This document shows, one piece after another, positions 1 through 10,279 of a DNA stretch of 28,867 bases (positions within the stretch are counted from its first letter, which is position 1; each line of letters starts with the position of its first letter). The translations under genes and the position numbers were made by a program. This DNA comes from Conidiobolus incongruus B7586 (taxonomy: Eukaryota; Entomophthoromycota; Entomophthoromycetes; Entomophthorales; Conidiobolaceae). Below the pieces are notes generated by a model, which saw only the letters and a program-made list of their open reading frames with translations, was not told the DNA's origin and searched no databases. The stretch is taken from NCBI GenBank assembly GCA_000697335.1, contig JNEM01013801.1, forward strand, positions 1-28,867, read 5' to 3'.

Positions 1-1509
1 TATTATAAAATCAATTTTTTTATATCAAAAATATTCAAAATATAATATTATAATGATATATTATTTTTTTTTATTTTTAATTTAATTTTATAAATTTTTT
101 AGATTTTATTATATTTAGCAATATTCCATGTTAATCTCAGACTAAATATTCAATGGTTAATTTTATTCAAGTAATATATTTTTATATTATATTTATATTA
201 TAATAAAAATATAAAGGATGCAAAATTATACATTTAAAATAGGTTTTTGGAATAATATTAAATAACCATTTATCAGAATACTATAGTTTTAAAAAATTAA
301 AATTATAGAATTCAATTAAATATATATTTTATACATATAAATATTTTATCAGATATTAGGATTTTAATCTCATTCATCCATTATCTAAAATATTAGCAAA
401 ATATATTAATTGTATATTAAATTAACTTATTTATATATTATTTTGATTGATTTAAACAGTATAAAAATATAATAAGAATTAAATCATTATTATTTAATTT
501 AAAATAGATTCTATATTCAGAAACAAATCAATTATTTATATTTATTTAGTATACAACGATAATATCATTAATATCCCTGTTTAATATAACTTATAATAGT
601 GAGATTATTAAATATATTATATTAATATCAATTTTGAAATAAATAGTAGATATTCTTTCAATAAATTTTATTAGGAAAAAATAGATATAAAATAATGAAA
701 TACTATATAAATATATTTCCTTAGATAATCAATACTCAAATATTTAAATATAGTTAATTCTCAAAAAATTGAATAAATGATTTTTATTTAATTCAAATTT
801 ATAATATATTGGCAAACGACTATTAATTGACAGATATGACTTATTATAAAAAATTAATTTATTTAATAAATTTAATTTATCTATAAATATTTTATTCAAA
901 GTTTGGGTTCAATATATTCTATTATTATAATATGAAATAAATTAAAAAAAGTCCTATTTTTTAATTTATAAATAGTTTAGTTGGATCAGGAAATATATTA
1001 TTTTAAATTATGGCAAGGTTGGTTATTATTATTTTGTAATTTTTTAAATTTATACTTCAATCATAAATATTAATCAAAAGTATATTAATAATATTTTGTT
1101 TTTTATATATTGCTAATAATTAATAGTATTTTGTTATATATTTAATAGTAAATTTATTTCAATTTTAAATAATCAATTTTAATTTAAAAAATAAAATTAT
1201 TAAGATATCATAACATTTACAGTCGTAAATACATATGTATTTAACTATAATAAAATATTTAGTTTCATAATTTTATATAGTTAATATTACTTATTTTTTA
1301 ATAAAAATTTTTTTATTTCAATTTTAAAAAAATAAAATATATTTCTGATAAATTTGTATATAATTTAAAAAAATATTATTATAAATTAAAAAACAAAATT
1401 AATAAATATTATATAGATCAAATATAAAGCAATAAATAGCAATATAAGAATTAGTTTAAAATATCAACGAATTTAAATTTAAAAATTTACAACATTTATA
1501 AAGAAAATA
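1..1509. other. AT-rich stretch, no gene recognised
   Basis: Almost pure A/T sequence with no long open frame, no recognisable protein similarity and no clear repeat structure on either strand. It ends at the TA dinucleotide (1508-1509) that flanks the mariner element. It may be decayed repeat DNA, but nothing in it can be assigned to a family. Confidence 0.6.
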
Positions 1510-1542
1510 TTACTATAGAATTAAAGAAATGGAAAATTTTTT
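1510..1542 (+). repeat. mariner 5' terminal inverted repeat
   Basis: Left end of the mariner element. Read inward it begins TTACTATAG and reaches AAATGG then a T-run. Compared with the reverse complement of 2788-2819, most positions agree over about 31 bases with one single-base gap. It is preceded by TA. Confidence 0.7.
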
Positions 1543-1690
1543 AATTTCTAATTTTTCAAACATATTATTAGCTTCAAATAAAAAAAATATATACAAAACA
1601 AATAGGAAAATAAATAGTTTTAAATTATATATATATATATTATAACTATTTTGATTAAAAAAATAATTTTTTAAAATTAGTTATTTAATT

Positions 1691-2725
1691 ATGTTTAAAC
1701 CAAATAGTAACCATCAAAAGTTTTTTATTTTAATATCAGTAAAACTTAACTATAAACCCTCTAATATCATTTAAAATTTATAAGCAGCTTTTGGTAATAA
1801 AGTATTATCTAAATTAACAATTTATTGCTAGGTAAATTATTTTAAGGTTAAGAGAGAAACTACCCAAAACCTGCTAAAATCTAAAAGATGAATTTTAACT
1901 ATTATTCTTCTAGTTGTTAATAAAGTAAAAAAATATATTAAAAAGCACCTTTTTATTTCAGCTAGAGAATTATCAAGACACTTTAATATTAGTTACATAA
2001 GTATTTTGTATATATTAAAGTTTAAATTAAAATTAATTAATAAAAATATAAAATAAATACCTTATAATTTAACTAAAGCTTAAAAAAAAGCTAGAGCAGC
2101 TATTGTTAAACAAAACTTACTAAGGTATAACTAGAAACTAAAGCTTTTACAGTGAATTATTATAATTAATGAATCTTAGATTTTTTTGTATAATCCTTTA
2201 CCAAAACATAAATTAAAATGTTAGATTAAGTTAAATCAACCCCTTTTACAAATTCCTTTAAATAAATACTTTGTTGATAAGTAAATGTTAATTGCTATAA
2301 TAGATTATAATAGCATATACTATTTTTATTTAGTTCTTAAAAGAAAATCAATTAATAGTAAACTTTATATTTCTTTTTTAAATAAAACTATTTTTAATTA
2401 GTATTCTCAAAATAATTTGAGAAGACCTATTATTTTACATGATAATTATAAAATACATAAATCTAAAGTTGTAAAAAACTTTTTAATTAAAAATAACTAG
2501 AAAAAACTACCACATCTAGTATATTCTTTAGATTATAACCTATGTAATTATAATTGTTTTAGGTAATTAAAAAACTAGCTTGCAGGAAAGAAAATTTCTA
2601 CAGGAAAATTTAATTGGTTTGTGAAACATCAAATTTCAGTCTTTAATAAAAAGAACTATTTTTTAGGTGTTAGATCTTTGCTAAAAGTATAGCAAAAAGT
2701 TATTAGAAATAAAGGAAACTATTAA
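1691..2725 (+). pseudogene. mariner transposase (DD34D type), nonsense-riddled
   Basis: From the ATG at 1691 to the TAA at 2723 one frame of 344 codons runs without any frameshift, matching the roughly 345 residues of animal mariner transposases. The N-terminal part has the helix-turn-helix look of the family (SARELSRHFNIS, codons 90-101). The C-terminal half has HDN followed by YSLDYNLCNYN, LAGKK, and near the end a Trp-position stop, QKVIRNKGNY, the typical mariner tail. Spacing from the Asp of HDN to the third catalytic position is 34 residues, as in DD34D mariners, but that position reads Asn (AAT) instead of Asp. The first catalytic Asp, expected before Glu-Ser in NES, is also Asn. About sixteen in-frame TAA, TAG and TGA codons sit where Gln, Arg or Trp is expected, for example TAG for Trp before IF and before QKV. 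The gene cannot be functional. Confidence 0.85.
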
Positions 2726-2787
2726 TTTTATAATATATATTTATTTTTACTTTTTATATATTAAAATGTTTATTTTTTTTCAATTGC

Positions 2788-2819
2788 AAAAAATTCCCAT
2801 TATTTAAATTACAAAGTAA
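2788..2819 (-). repeat. mariner 3' terminal inverted repeat
   Basis: Right end of the mariner element. Its reverse complement starts TTACTTTGTAAT and continues to AATGGGAATTTTTT, matching the left end closely. It is followed by TA at 2820-2821, completing the expected target-site duplication. Confidence 0.7.
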
Positions 2820-2924
2820 TAAATAAATTAATAACACAAAAAAGATATAAAAATTCTCAAGTTTTATAATTTATAATTTCATTTATAAATCATTCTATTG
2901 AAAATAATGAGATTAATTAACAAG

Positions 2925-3793
2925 GTGAAGTGTTTTATTTCAAGTTAGCTAAAAGAATTAGTTTAATGTGAATATCACCTATATTCAATTCATATCTTCA
3001 ATCAAGCCCAATATAATGAATAATCAAAAATTCAAAACCAAGTATTTTTCCCTTCGGTTTATTTACATGATTGTATTCGCATTATTTTTATTATTGTGCT
3101 TTATAATAACTATTACCAGGTATTTTATTAAGATTCCTCATAAGGATGATACTATACTATAATATTAGTCCAAGTAAATTAGTTTATCTGAAATAATTTC
3201 CTAATATTATATATTCTTCTAAAATTGGGATTCATAATATGAATGATAATTACTTACCTTTACCAGATGTAAATAAATTCGAGATAATTCATAGTTAGTA
3301 TTGGTTAAAACTAAAGTATTCAATTTCTAATGTATAGGTTTTTTTGCACTAAGGATGAAGTAGTTGGAATTGGTCAAATTGACAGAGTATATATTGAACC
3401 ATATTCTAATAACCTAATTGAATTAACACTCACTTCTAATATCAGTACACTTTAAAAAAGTTTAATAAGGTAGTCACATTAGGCAATGTTTGTAGATATG
3501 GCAGAATGATGGAAAAACAATTATTAATAGTAGGATCAAAGCATGATTGAGCGTTGACTGGGGCGGCATTAGTGCCTCTGTGAGGTAGGTCAATGCTCCT
3601 AACACTATTATCGGATATCCTTTGGTATAATTTATATTACATAAATAATATGTAGATATTAATTTATATTTAATAATTCAAAGTGAACAAAATGCACAAA
3701 ATTGGTTATGAAATTACATTACTCTTTCTTATATTGAACAATTAACAGGAGCATGGAATGAGGAAGAAATGAAAGATGGTTTGGAATAAAGTA
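2925..3793 (+). pseudogene. Broken copy 1 of the tandem single-pass membrane protein family
   Basis: This region aligns along its whole length with the intact gene at 6879-7792. It retains the N-terminal segment ending in EFKTK-like sequence, the membrane helix (around 3030-3120), the PNIIY and LPLP strands (3200-3270), the VGIGQIDRV/PYS region (3360-3410), the VDWGGI segment (3550-3580) and the GAWNEEEM tail (3745-3775). Both introns of the intact copies can still be traced. The reading frame is interrupted in every exon by stops and small shifts, so no full protein can be made. A 64-codon open stretch (2968-3162) covering the membrane helix is all that stays open. It is closer in sequence to copy 2 than to copy 3, suggesting a duplication later than the split from copy 3. 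It is a relic of the host's own gene family and not a mobile element. Confidence 0.8.
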
Positions 3794-5796
3794 AGATATA
3801 ATTATTCTATATATTATTAATAATAACTATAAGCCTAAAATAAATTTAAAACTAAATAACATAAGATTTTAATTGAAGTATATATCCAATTAACATAGAG
3901 CTTAGGCATAAATTTAATGGTTATTACAAAAATAGTGCAGCTTGAGTTTATTCATTGATCTATTTCATGCACTAAATATAATCAAAATTTAGTATTGTAT
4001 CTCAAAATACTGATAATCGGGTATAAGTAGAATATAGAATAAATATAATATTATAAGTTTGAATAGCTTGAAAATTGTTATATCGAATACAATTCGAAGA
4101 GACTGATGGAAAAATGCATATTTTCAAGTTGAAAATAAACTTTATGCTGTTTGCTTATTCATTAATCTTTTTTACCTTGAATCTTACACTTTTATTAGAA
4201 TATTATCTAAAATGCATCAATTTAAAAATATAGTTGTTCATATATTATTATGAATTCATAATTAACTCACAAAACAAATTATTAAGATTGCACTATAATT
4301 AATTATTTCCAATATTTAATTAATTTGAGTTGCAAAAATCCAGACTATATATAGTTTAAAATATTGGAATATTCAGCTTTTGAATACCGCATACCTTATA
4401 TATACACTGATTGAGTAAAGTTACTGAAATAGATTAAAAATATTAAAAGAGGCAATCAAAAGAAATAAACTTAAAAGATTGAAATCAACTGATCAGATAT
4501 ATTAGAATCTATTTCAGTTATCAATTGAATAATTTTTTATTTAGCATTTCACGAAAATGATATTCAATTATACCTAAGCATTGGTTAAAATTATGTTAAA
4601 TTAATTCCTTTTCATTCATAATTGGTCAAAATATTATATTGAATATAATTCAATGCGAAAATTTAATGTTTGAATGATAAAATTAAGGCATCAATTGAGT
4701 ATTTATTTTTAACAAAATACAATATTATCAAAATTATATCAACTATTGTTCATTTAAAATAATCTCCCTAATATCCTCATGTAATTTTCATTTCAAATTT
4801 TTATTATTAAAGTGATGATATTGGATTGAGTTTTTTATAAGTGATTATTAATTTGAATTATTATATGATAAAATAAACTTGTATTGAATCTTAGTAAAAA
4901 TTTAAGATTTTATTAAAATTTCACCATTTTATTATTTAATATATATTTTTATATTTTTTATCATATTTTTTATATTAATATTTTCAAAATTTAATTTGAT
5001 CATTAATTGAGATAGTTTGAGAAATACTAAATTTAGTTTATTTCAAAAAATTACTGCAAATCAAATTCATTATTTTTACTACAATTCAGAATTAATTGAT
5101 TTAAGTCGAAATTAATGGCATACTTATTTGTTATCGAAGAATTAAGTATTTGATATGCTGCCCGAGTAATTGAAATTCATAGAATTTAAATATAATGATA
5201 TTTCTATTCGATAATACAATTTATAGTTTGGATACTAGTAATATTCAACAGTTTAAATAATACTAATTGATTGCACTATTGTTTAACTAATATTTTCCTT
5301 GAACTCAATTCGGCAATGAGTATACACAATTGATTCAATATTTCCATTAAAATTGTTTGATAAATATCATGATTCTCAATTTAATAATACTTATTTTATT
5401 GAGAAATATATAGTTTTAAATCTACAATTTATGGATATATTTATGTAACTTGTACTATTCTATAATTTGTTATTTTTTAATATATTAAGTCAAATTCATA
5501 GTATGTATTTATAATTATTGCAGCATAATCAATTCTATATATTAATTATTGAATAAAAATGTTAAATAATAAAGTCAACTAATTTGAAAATTAGAGTTAG
5601 TTCAAAATAATGCTATTATTTTACATTTTTCTTTATTAATTTTATGAAATATTTTAATAGTTTAATTTGAAAAAGATCATATTCATTTAAATGAAACTAA
5701 AATTTAGTAATCAGTATTTTTCAAAATTAAGTGGAACATTAATTGTATAATAACAAATTATTATTATTTTTATATTCTATATTACTCCATACTTTA

Positions 5797-5830
<34 letters not shown>

Positions 5831-5838
5831 GTATCAAT
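3794..5838. other. AT-rich spacer within the tandem array, no gene recognised
   Basis: About 2 kb of AT-rich DNA between broken copy 1 and the small minus-strand relic. Scattered short open stretches show no family similarity. The only ordered structure seen is the ATT microsatellite at its right end. Confidence 0.6.
5797..5830. repeat. (ATT)n microsatellite
   Basis: Eleven uninterrupted ATT units plus one base. It lies just beyond the stop codon of the small minus-strand gene relic (downstream of it on that strand). Confidence 0.95.
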
Positions 5839-6274
5839 TTATTTTGATGGAAACTCATAATTAATATTTGTTGCTGGCATGGGCTCTCGAAGTACTACGG
5901 CAGTCATTCTTCCAGCAATGTGATCTGAGATGGCTTGCAGAAACAAGTTAACGAGGAGGGGAGCATGCTCGACAAGCTCTCAGGCGATAGAAGCAGCTAC
6001 TGTGTGACCATAATGTTGAGTAGGATATGTAACAGGAAGATTCATGTGAAGTATAAAGATATATTATTTTATTAATGTCAAATAGTACGAGGCCTATTAT
6101 AGGCATATGGAACAGCGGACGTAGTAGGGACGAAGGGGAATTATTATTACGGTAAATATTTGTGGTATCATGCTGGTCATGGTTTCTAGGTTAGAACATG
6201 ACGTTGAGTGAATGGGAAAGGTATATTGTTTTATCTGATGATATTACTCACCCTTGTTTATCGTATATCGACAT
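5839..6274 (-). pseudogene. Relic of a small three-exon gene of unknown function
   Basis: A GC-rich island in AT-rich DNA. Read on the - strand, an ATG at 6274 opens MSIYDKQ. A well-formed intron follows (6251-6186, donor GTGAGT, CTAAC branch-like motif, CCTAG acceptor), then an exon 6185-6089 (NHDQHDTTN to MPIIGL). After that comes an AT-rich 43-nt gap (6088-6046) that starts GT but ends AC, and a last exon 6045-5839 beginning MNLPVTYPT and ending FPSK before TAA. The phases fit (40 codons, then 69). The gene looks broken: the second intron lacks an AG acceptor and the last exon has an in-frame TGA at its codon 22, where CGA (Arg) is a likely ancestor. The core VA..IA.ELV..AP..V resembles the protein at 8866-9072. 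No known family was recognised. The 207-nt last exon read alone is also a possible model, because an in-frame stop lies upstream of its ATG with no AG between. Confidence 0.4.
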
Positions 6275-6878
6275 ATCTCATTAAACATTTTAATTCACCC
6301 TACAATTATTTGGAGCGGTTTGTGTTTTTTAAATGCTAATTATCTATTAATTTGAATAAAAACAAACTAATGCAAACTGTTTTTAATTACAAGAAATTAA
6401 ATTATTGATCTTAATAATTTAAAAAATTTCAAATATATTATTAATACTATATAAATCAACTAAATAACAATGAATAGTTGCTGTAATTTGTGATTTAAAT
6501 AATAGTGAAAGTTAGATAATTTACAATGACAGATAACTTTAAATTCATCTTCTTAGAACCATAAAGTATTAATGTGAAATATTAAGAGGTTGTATTATTA
6601 TTATTACCTTTTTAGTGAAATTCAAACTTAGAGTCATTCAGTTTGATCCAATCATTGCCATTTAAGCGTTTATTAATATAAGAATAAATGTGAATCATTA
6701 TGCAAATGCAATTTTAGTTACAATTGTACAACTTAAAAATATTTTCAATACAGAATATATTAGATAAATTAAAAGAGGTATAAAATGATTTCAAGTCCTA
6801 AGAGTAGTTAATTTTGATTTTTTTAGTAATCCTATATTATTAATTTCTTTTAATAAATACTTCGATTCAATAAGTAGA
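6275..6878. other. AT-rich spacer upstream of membrane-protein copy 2
   Basis: About 600 bases with no gene seen. It must contain the promoter of the + strand gene starting at 6879 and that of the - strand relic ending at 6274. No unambiguous TATA box or repeated operator was found. Confidence 0.55.
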
Positions 6879-7792
6879 ATGAATTTAAGTAAAAGACGAA
6901 GTAAATTATTTCACTCTAAGCTTCATAAAAGGAATACTTCCAATGTTAATATTCAGAATAATCAATTAAAATCAACTCCAACTAAATCTACAATAACGAA
7001 TCATCAAGAATTCAAAACAAAGCATTCATTTTGGCATTTTATCAGTATATTAATGATGATCTTCTTTGTATTGGTATCGTTTATATTGACGTTTAGTATA
7101 TACTTTCTGGAGACTCCGGATGTGATTGTTACCTACAGTACCATATTGGATGATCCTAGTAAATCGATTGATTTGACGCAATTTCCTAATATTATATATT
7201 TATCTAAACTTGGGATTCATGTTAAGAATAATAATTTCTTACCTTTACCAGTTGTAGGGAAATTTGAGGTATTGATAGATAGCATTAGTTAAAAATAAAG
7301 TATTCAATTTCTAGTATATAGGGGTTCTTTGGGACTAGTGATGAAGTATTTGGAATTGGCCAAGTTGACGGAGTACTTATTAAACCATATTCCGATAATT
7401 TAATTGAATTAACACTCATTTCTCAAATCAACTTATTTGAAGGACAATTTAAGAATATGATCTCATTGGCCAATGCTTGTGGGCTTTGGCAGAATAATGA
7501 GAGGACGATTATAAACGGTAGAATTAAAGCATCGCTGAGTGTTGGCTGGGCTGGCATTGGTATTCCTGTAAGACAGGTCAATACTCCAAATACGATTTTT
7601 GGATGCCCTTTGGTATGATAATATATCATTAAATTATTATCTTTTTATTAATAATTTGTAATTATATAGATTGAAAGTCCAGCAGAATTGATTATGAAAT
7701 TCAGTGACTTATTCATACCATATATTGAACAAATTACAGGGGTTTGGAATGAAGAAGAAATGAAACATCGTCTGGAATATCATAAATATTAA
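6879..7792 (+). CDS. Single-pass membrane protein, tandem family copy 2
   Basis: Three exons, 6879-7268, 7322-7612 and 7670-7792, give 267 aa. The introns are 53 and 57 nt with GTATTG and GTATGA donors. Visible layout: a basic cytosol-side N-terminus rich in Lys, Ser and Asn (1-50), one hydrophobic helix (about 52-77, WHFISILMMIFFVLVSFIL), then roughly 190 residues of alternating beta-like sequence with LPLPVVGKFEV, GIGQVDGVLIKPYS, SVGWAGIGIP and a WNEEEM tail. This helix-plus-strand plan recalls fungal LEA2-like/DUF3712 membrane proteins, which is an impression and not a match I could test. The first ATG after in-frame stops was taken as the start. Exon 2 is exactly 97 codons, as in copy 3, and both introns are at the same positions. 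In intron 1 the nearer AG (CTAG, ending 7314) would shift the frame, and the next AG at 7321 keeps it. The function is unknown. It is probably a vacuolar, ER or plasma membrane protein. Confidence 0.7.
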
Positions 7793-8865
7793 TTATTATA
7801 TATTTTATTAATAATCATTCTAAACATTCAGATTTGATGAAAAATTCAATAATTCAATTATATAGTCTCTAACTTTGTATTTTATTGTATACATTTCAAA
7901 TATCTAATTAATATACAATGATATTCATATTATAAGTAAATATACTATAGTTGATTATATTGTGATAATTCCGAACTTAACTATATTCGATTTATTTTCA
8001 ATTAATCTAGCTTGGAATTGCACTAAATACAACCGTTCTAATTTTTTGTTATATAATGAAATAAATATAAAATAAAATAGCTAGCTATCGACAAATGAAA
8101 TTATATAATATTTTAATTAACAATCCTATCTTATTATATCAAATTTAAATCAATATAGTTTCAAAAAATAGAAATTATTGGACATTTAAGGAATTTTTAT
8201 TGTTATCAATCAATATGCACTATTTTCAGTCAATATCCGAAATATTATATTAACTGACATTAAAAGACCGTCGTAAGAAATAAATAATATACTTAATTTC
8301 TTTTAATTTATAAATAAATTCGTCATAACCTTGAAAAAATAAATAGTCTTTAAATACCAGAAATGAAACCTTTCTAATATATTTTCACTAAATAAGGTAA
8401 GTTAATATTAAAATAATTTTAGACAATTCAAATTATCTTTCAGTTTCATTCAAGGTTATATATAAAAATATCACTTAATTGCAGATCCACTTATATAATT
8501 TCAAATTTTCTAGTTCATCATATTATATAATTTGAAAATTGCAAGTTTGCATACTTCCATTCAAGTATATTGCTTTGCAACCTTTATTAATATGCCGATT
8601 AAAACATGATATCTCATAAACTTTTATATTAGCAATCATATTAATAATTGGGAATAATTTTCAAATTTGATTTAATCAAAAACCTATCAAAATAATGTCT
8701 AAATATTATATATAATCAGTTATTCAATGAATTTGAAAACTCAATTAATTTATTAAATATAATTTTTTAAAATTTAAAATAATACAAATTTATATAGTTT
8801 CAACAGGAATATATAATAAAACTAGTGATTCCGTTGAGTCATTGAAATTTAACGTGAAGCCTGTT
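7793..8865. other. AT-rich spacer between array units
   Basis: Just over 1 kb with no open frame of note and no recognisable element. It presumably holds the 3' ends of the membrane-protein gene to its left (+) and the small gene to its right (-), which converge here. Confidence 0.55.
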
Positions 8866-9072
8866 TCAACACAAAAAATTTAATAATATTGTTGCCTCAA
8901 GTAACAACGACAGTCCGATTTCCATCACTGTTTTGGCAATCGGAGTATCCAAATAGGTGAGTACTTTCCCCACTATATGGGGAGCAGCGGCTACGAGCTG
9001 GGTGGCCAGACGAACCCTGGCTACTTCATCGAATGGAGTTACTCTAGGATCTACTAGAGCTAAGTCAGGCAT
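8866..9072 (-). CDS. Small predicted protein (68 aa) of unknown function
   Basis: A 68-codon frame on the - strand inside a GC-rich island, flanked by very AT-rich DNA. The protein runs MPDLALVDPRVTPFDEVARV, then an amphipathic region LATQLVAAAPHIVGKVLTYL, DTPIAKTVMEIG, and a hydrophobic end LLLEATILLNFLC. No signal peptide or catalytic motif is seen. The ATG is the likely start: the preceding in-frame codon series meets TAA 18 bases upstream, and no AG splice acceptor lies between that stop and the ATG. A TATA box (9192-9199) sits about 120 bases upstream on this strand. It shares the spaced pattern VA..LA.QLV..AP..V...L with the relic at 5839-6274. A second membrane-protein copy precedes each of these genes, so they appear to have been duplicated together. 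No family was recognised. It could also be a gene relic or the visible part of a longer one. Confidence 0.45.
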   Translation of the reverse strand: MPDLALVDPRVTPFDEVARVRLATQLVAAAPHIVGKVLTYLDTPIAKTVMEIGLSLLLEATILLNFLC

Positions 9073-9190
9073 TGTGTTTGGATGGGTTTAGCCAAAATAA
9101 ACACGTTTCAAATTCAAATGAATCGAACAACCGTTAGTTGCCTAATTTGACAGTAACTAATTTGTCATTTTTATTAGTGAGCTTATGTAA

Positions 9191-9200
9191 GCTTTTATAG
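9191..9200 (-). promoter_or_regulatory. TATA box candidate for the 68-aa gene
   Basis: Read on the - strand this is CTATAAAAGC, a textbook TATA motif about 120 bases before the ATG at 9072, within the GC-rich island. Placement fits a promoter with a leader of roughly 90 bases. TATA-like strings are common by chance in this DNA, but this one lies in a GC-rich context. Confidence 0.4.
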
Positions 9201-9350
9201 TCCTCAGCAGATTCATTCCCAACGGGGTTAGATGAATCTCGTGCTAGTGGATGTTCGGAGTTAAGTAGGGAAACTCGCTCGATAGTATAGCCACCTATTC
9301 GAGGGACACGTGAACGCTTAGTGTCCGTCCGTCACTCGGTTGGTGACAAA
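9200..9350 (+). ncRNA. Degenerate 5S rRNA-like segment (uncertain)
   Basis: This GC-rich segment contains ATCTCGT, then CGGAGTTAAGTAGGG (9256-9270), then CTCGATAGTAT and a GGGACACGTGAACGCTTAGTGTC end. In that order these recall the ATCTCGT, CGAAGTTAAGCAGGG box A, GGTTAGTACT and GGGAATACCGGGTGCTG blocks of eukaryotic 5S rRNA. The spacing between the first two blocks is about six bases too long, the match past box A is poor, and no T-run terminator follows. It could be a 5S pseudogene, a 5S-derived short repeat, or chance similarity in the promoter of the neighbouring minus-strand gene. Confidence 0.2.
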
Positions 9351-10212
9351 TATAATGTTTAAATTAATACATCACATACATTATCTTTATAATTAATTGA
9401 CTAAATTAAGTATAAATTTTAATTGAGAGTAAAAATTGTTAATTAAAAAAATTATAAATTAAGGTACAATTTTATAATCGATCTTGGTTCCAACATGGAT
9501 ATAAAATTTCAATTATATCAGGGCTGAGTTAATTGATAGTCATATGTAATCATTATAATATATATAAGATAAGGATTAGTAGTGATTAACATTAAGGTGA
9601 AAACATGTATTATGCCAATAATTTTCGATGCATAAAAAATTCATACAGATAATGATTTTATTATTTTCAATTTAACAAGATTCTTATAACCAAGCAAATA
9701 AAATTAATAAAAATTTGATACTTTATTCATATAATTCAAATTAAAAATTTAAAAGTGTAATATAAACATAATATTATTATAGTAATGATTAAATTTAAAA
9801 CTCTTTCTAAATAATATTCGGTATTTTTTGGGATTAACAAAAATACTATTGTACCTTAAAATACTCTATTGAATTCCTACCAAAATATTTAATCAAACTA
9901 ATTTGAAAATTGTAATTACTTGTAATATTAAGTAATGTAAAATATATTATAATAAAACCTATGCATGAAATTAGTTTGAACCAATATAATTCTTTTTATT
10001 TAATTTTCTAATTTAGTCAATGAATTGAAAATGCTTCAGGATTTTAAAGCAACATTATACTAATTGTGTGACAATCTAATCCATCACAACCAATGACAAA
10101 TTCTACATTTACAATTACCACCAAAATCAAATCAATTTAATTAATGTAAAGGATTATGATAGAATTATTATGTAAATAATTAAAACCATAAAATTATAAA
10201 TGCTGATTACAA
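9351..10212. other. AT-rich spacer upstream of membrane-protein copy 3
   Basis: No gene or clear repeat seen. Base composition drops back to very AT-rich directly after the GC island. The right end carries the TATA-like motif of the next gene. Confidence 0.55.
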
Positions 10213-10220
10213 TATAAAAG
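10213..10220 (+). promoter_or_regulatory. TATA box candidate of membrane-protein copy 3
   Basis: TATAAAAG lies 60 bases upstream of the ATG at 10280, a fitting distance for a short leader. A minimal upstream frame, ATG ATA AAA TGA (10272-10283), overlaps the main start codon and could lower initiation there. Confidence 0.4.
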
Positions 10221-10279
10221 CACCTAAAATTTTATTAATCTCTAATAATTTTACATTGTATTATAGAATACATGATAAA

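Larger units (their letters stand above)
1510..2819 (+). mobile_element. mariner-type (Tc1/mariner) DNA transposon, full length, inactivated
   Basis: A complete-looking element of 1310 bp, the usual size for mariner. It is flanked on both sides by TA (1508-1509 and 2820-2821), the target duplicated by this superfamily. The ends form imperfect terminal inverted repeats of about 32 bp (1510-1542 and 2788-2819), both starting TTACT and both containing ATGG followed shortly by a run of T. The interior is filled by a single transposase reading frame (1691-2725). No internal insertion or large deletion is visible. The element is dead because the transposase frame carries about sixteen stop codons. 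The family assignment rests on the transposase motifs, the TA target and the size together. The repeats alone would be weak evidence in such AT-rich DNA. Confidence 0.85.

Noticed and set aside
1016-1045. Alternative left end of the mariner element, with some similarity to its right end
   Set aside because: Weaker match and no suitable spacing. The end at 1510 gives a better inverted repeat, TA flanks and the normal mariner length.
5797-5830. CRISPR-like or satellite array
   Set aside because: It is a simple trinucleotide microsatellite. No spaced repeats occur anywhere in the window.
7423-7629. 68-codon open frame on the - strand
   Set aside because: It lies antisense to exon 2 and intron 2 of membrane-protein copy 2, which is supported by a paralogue with the same exon structure.
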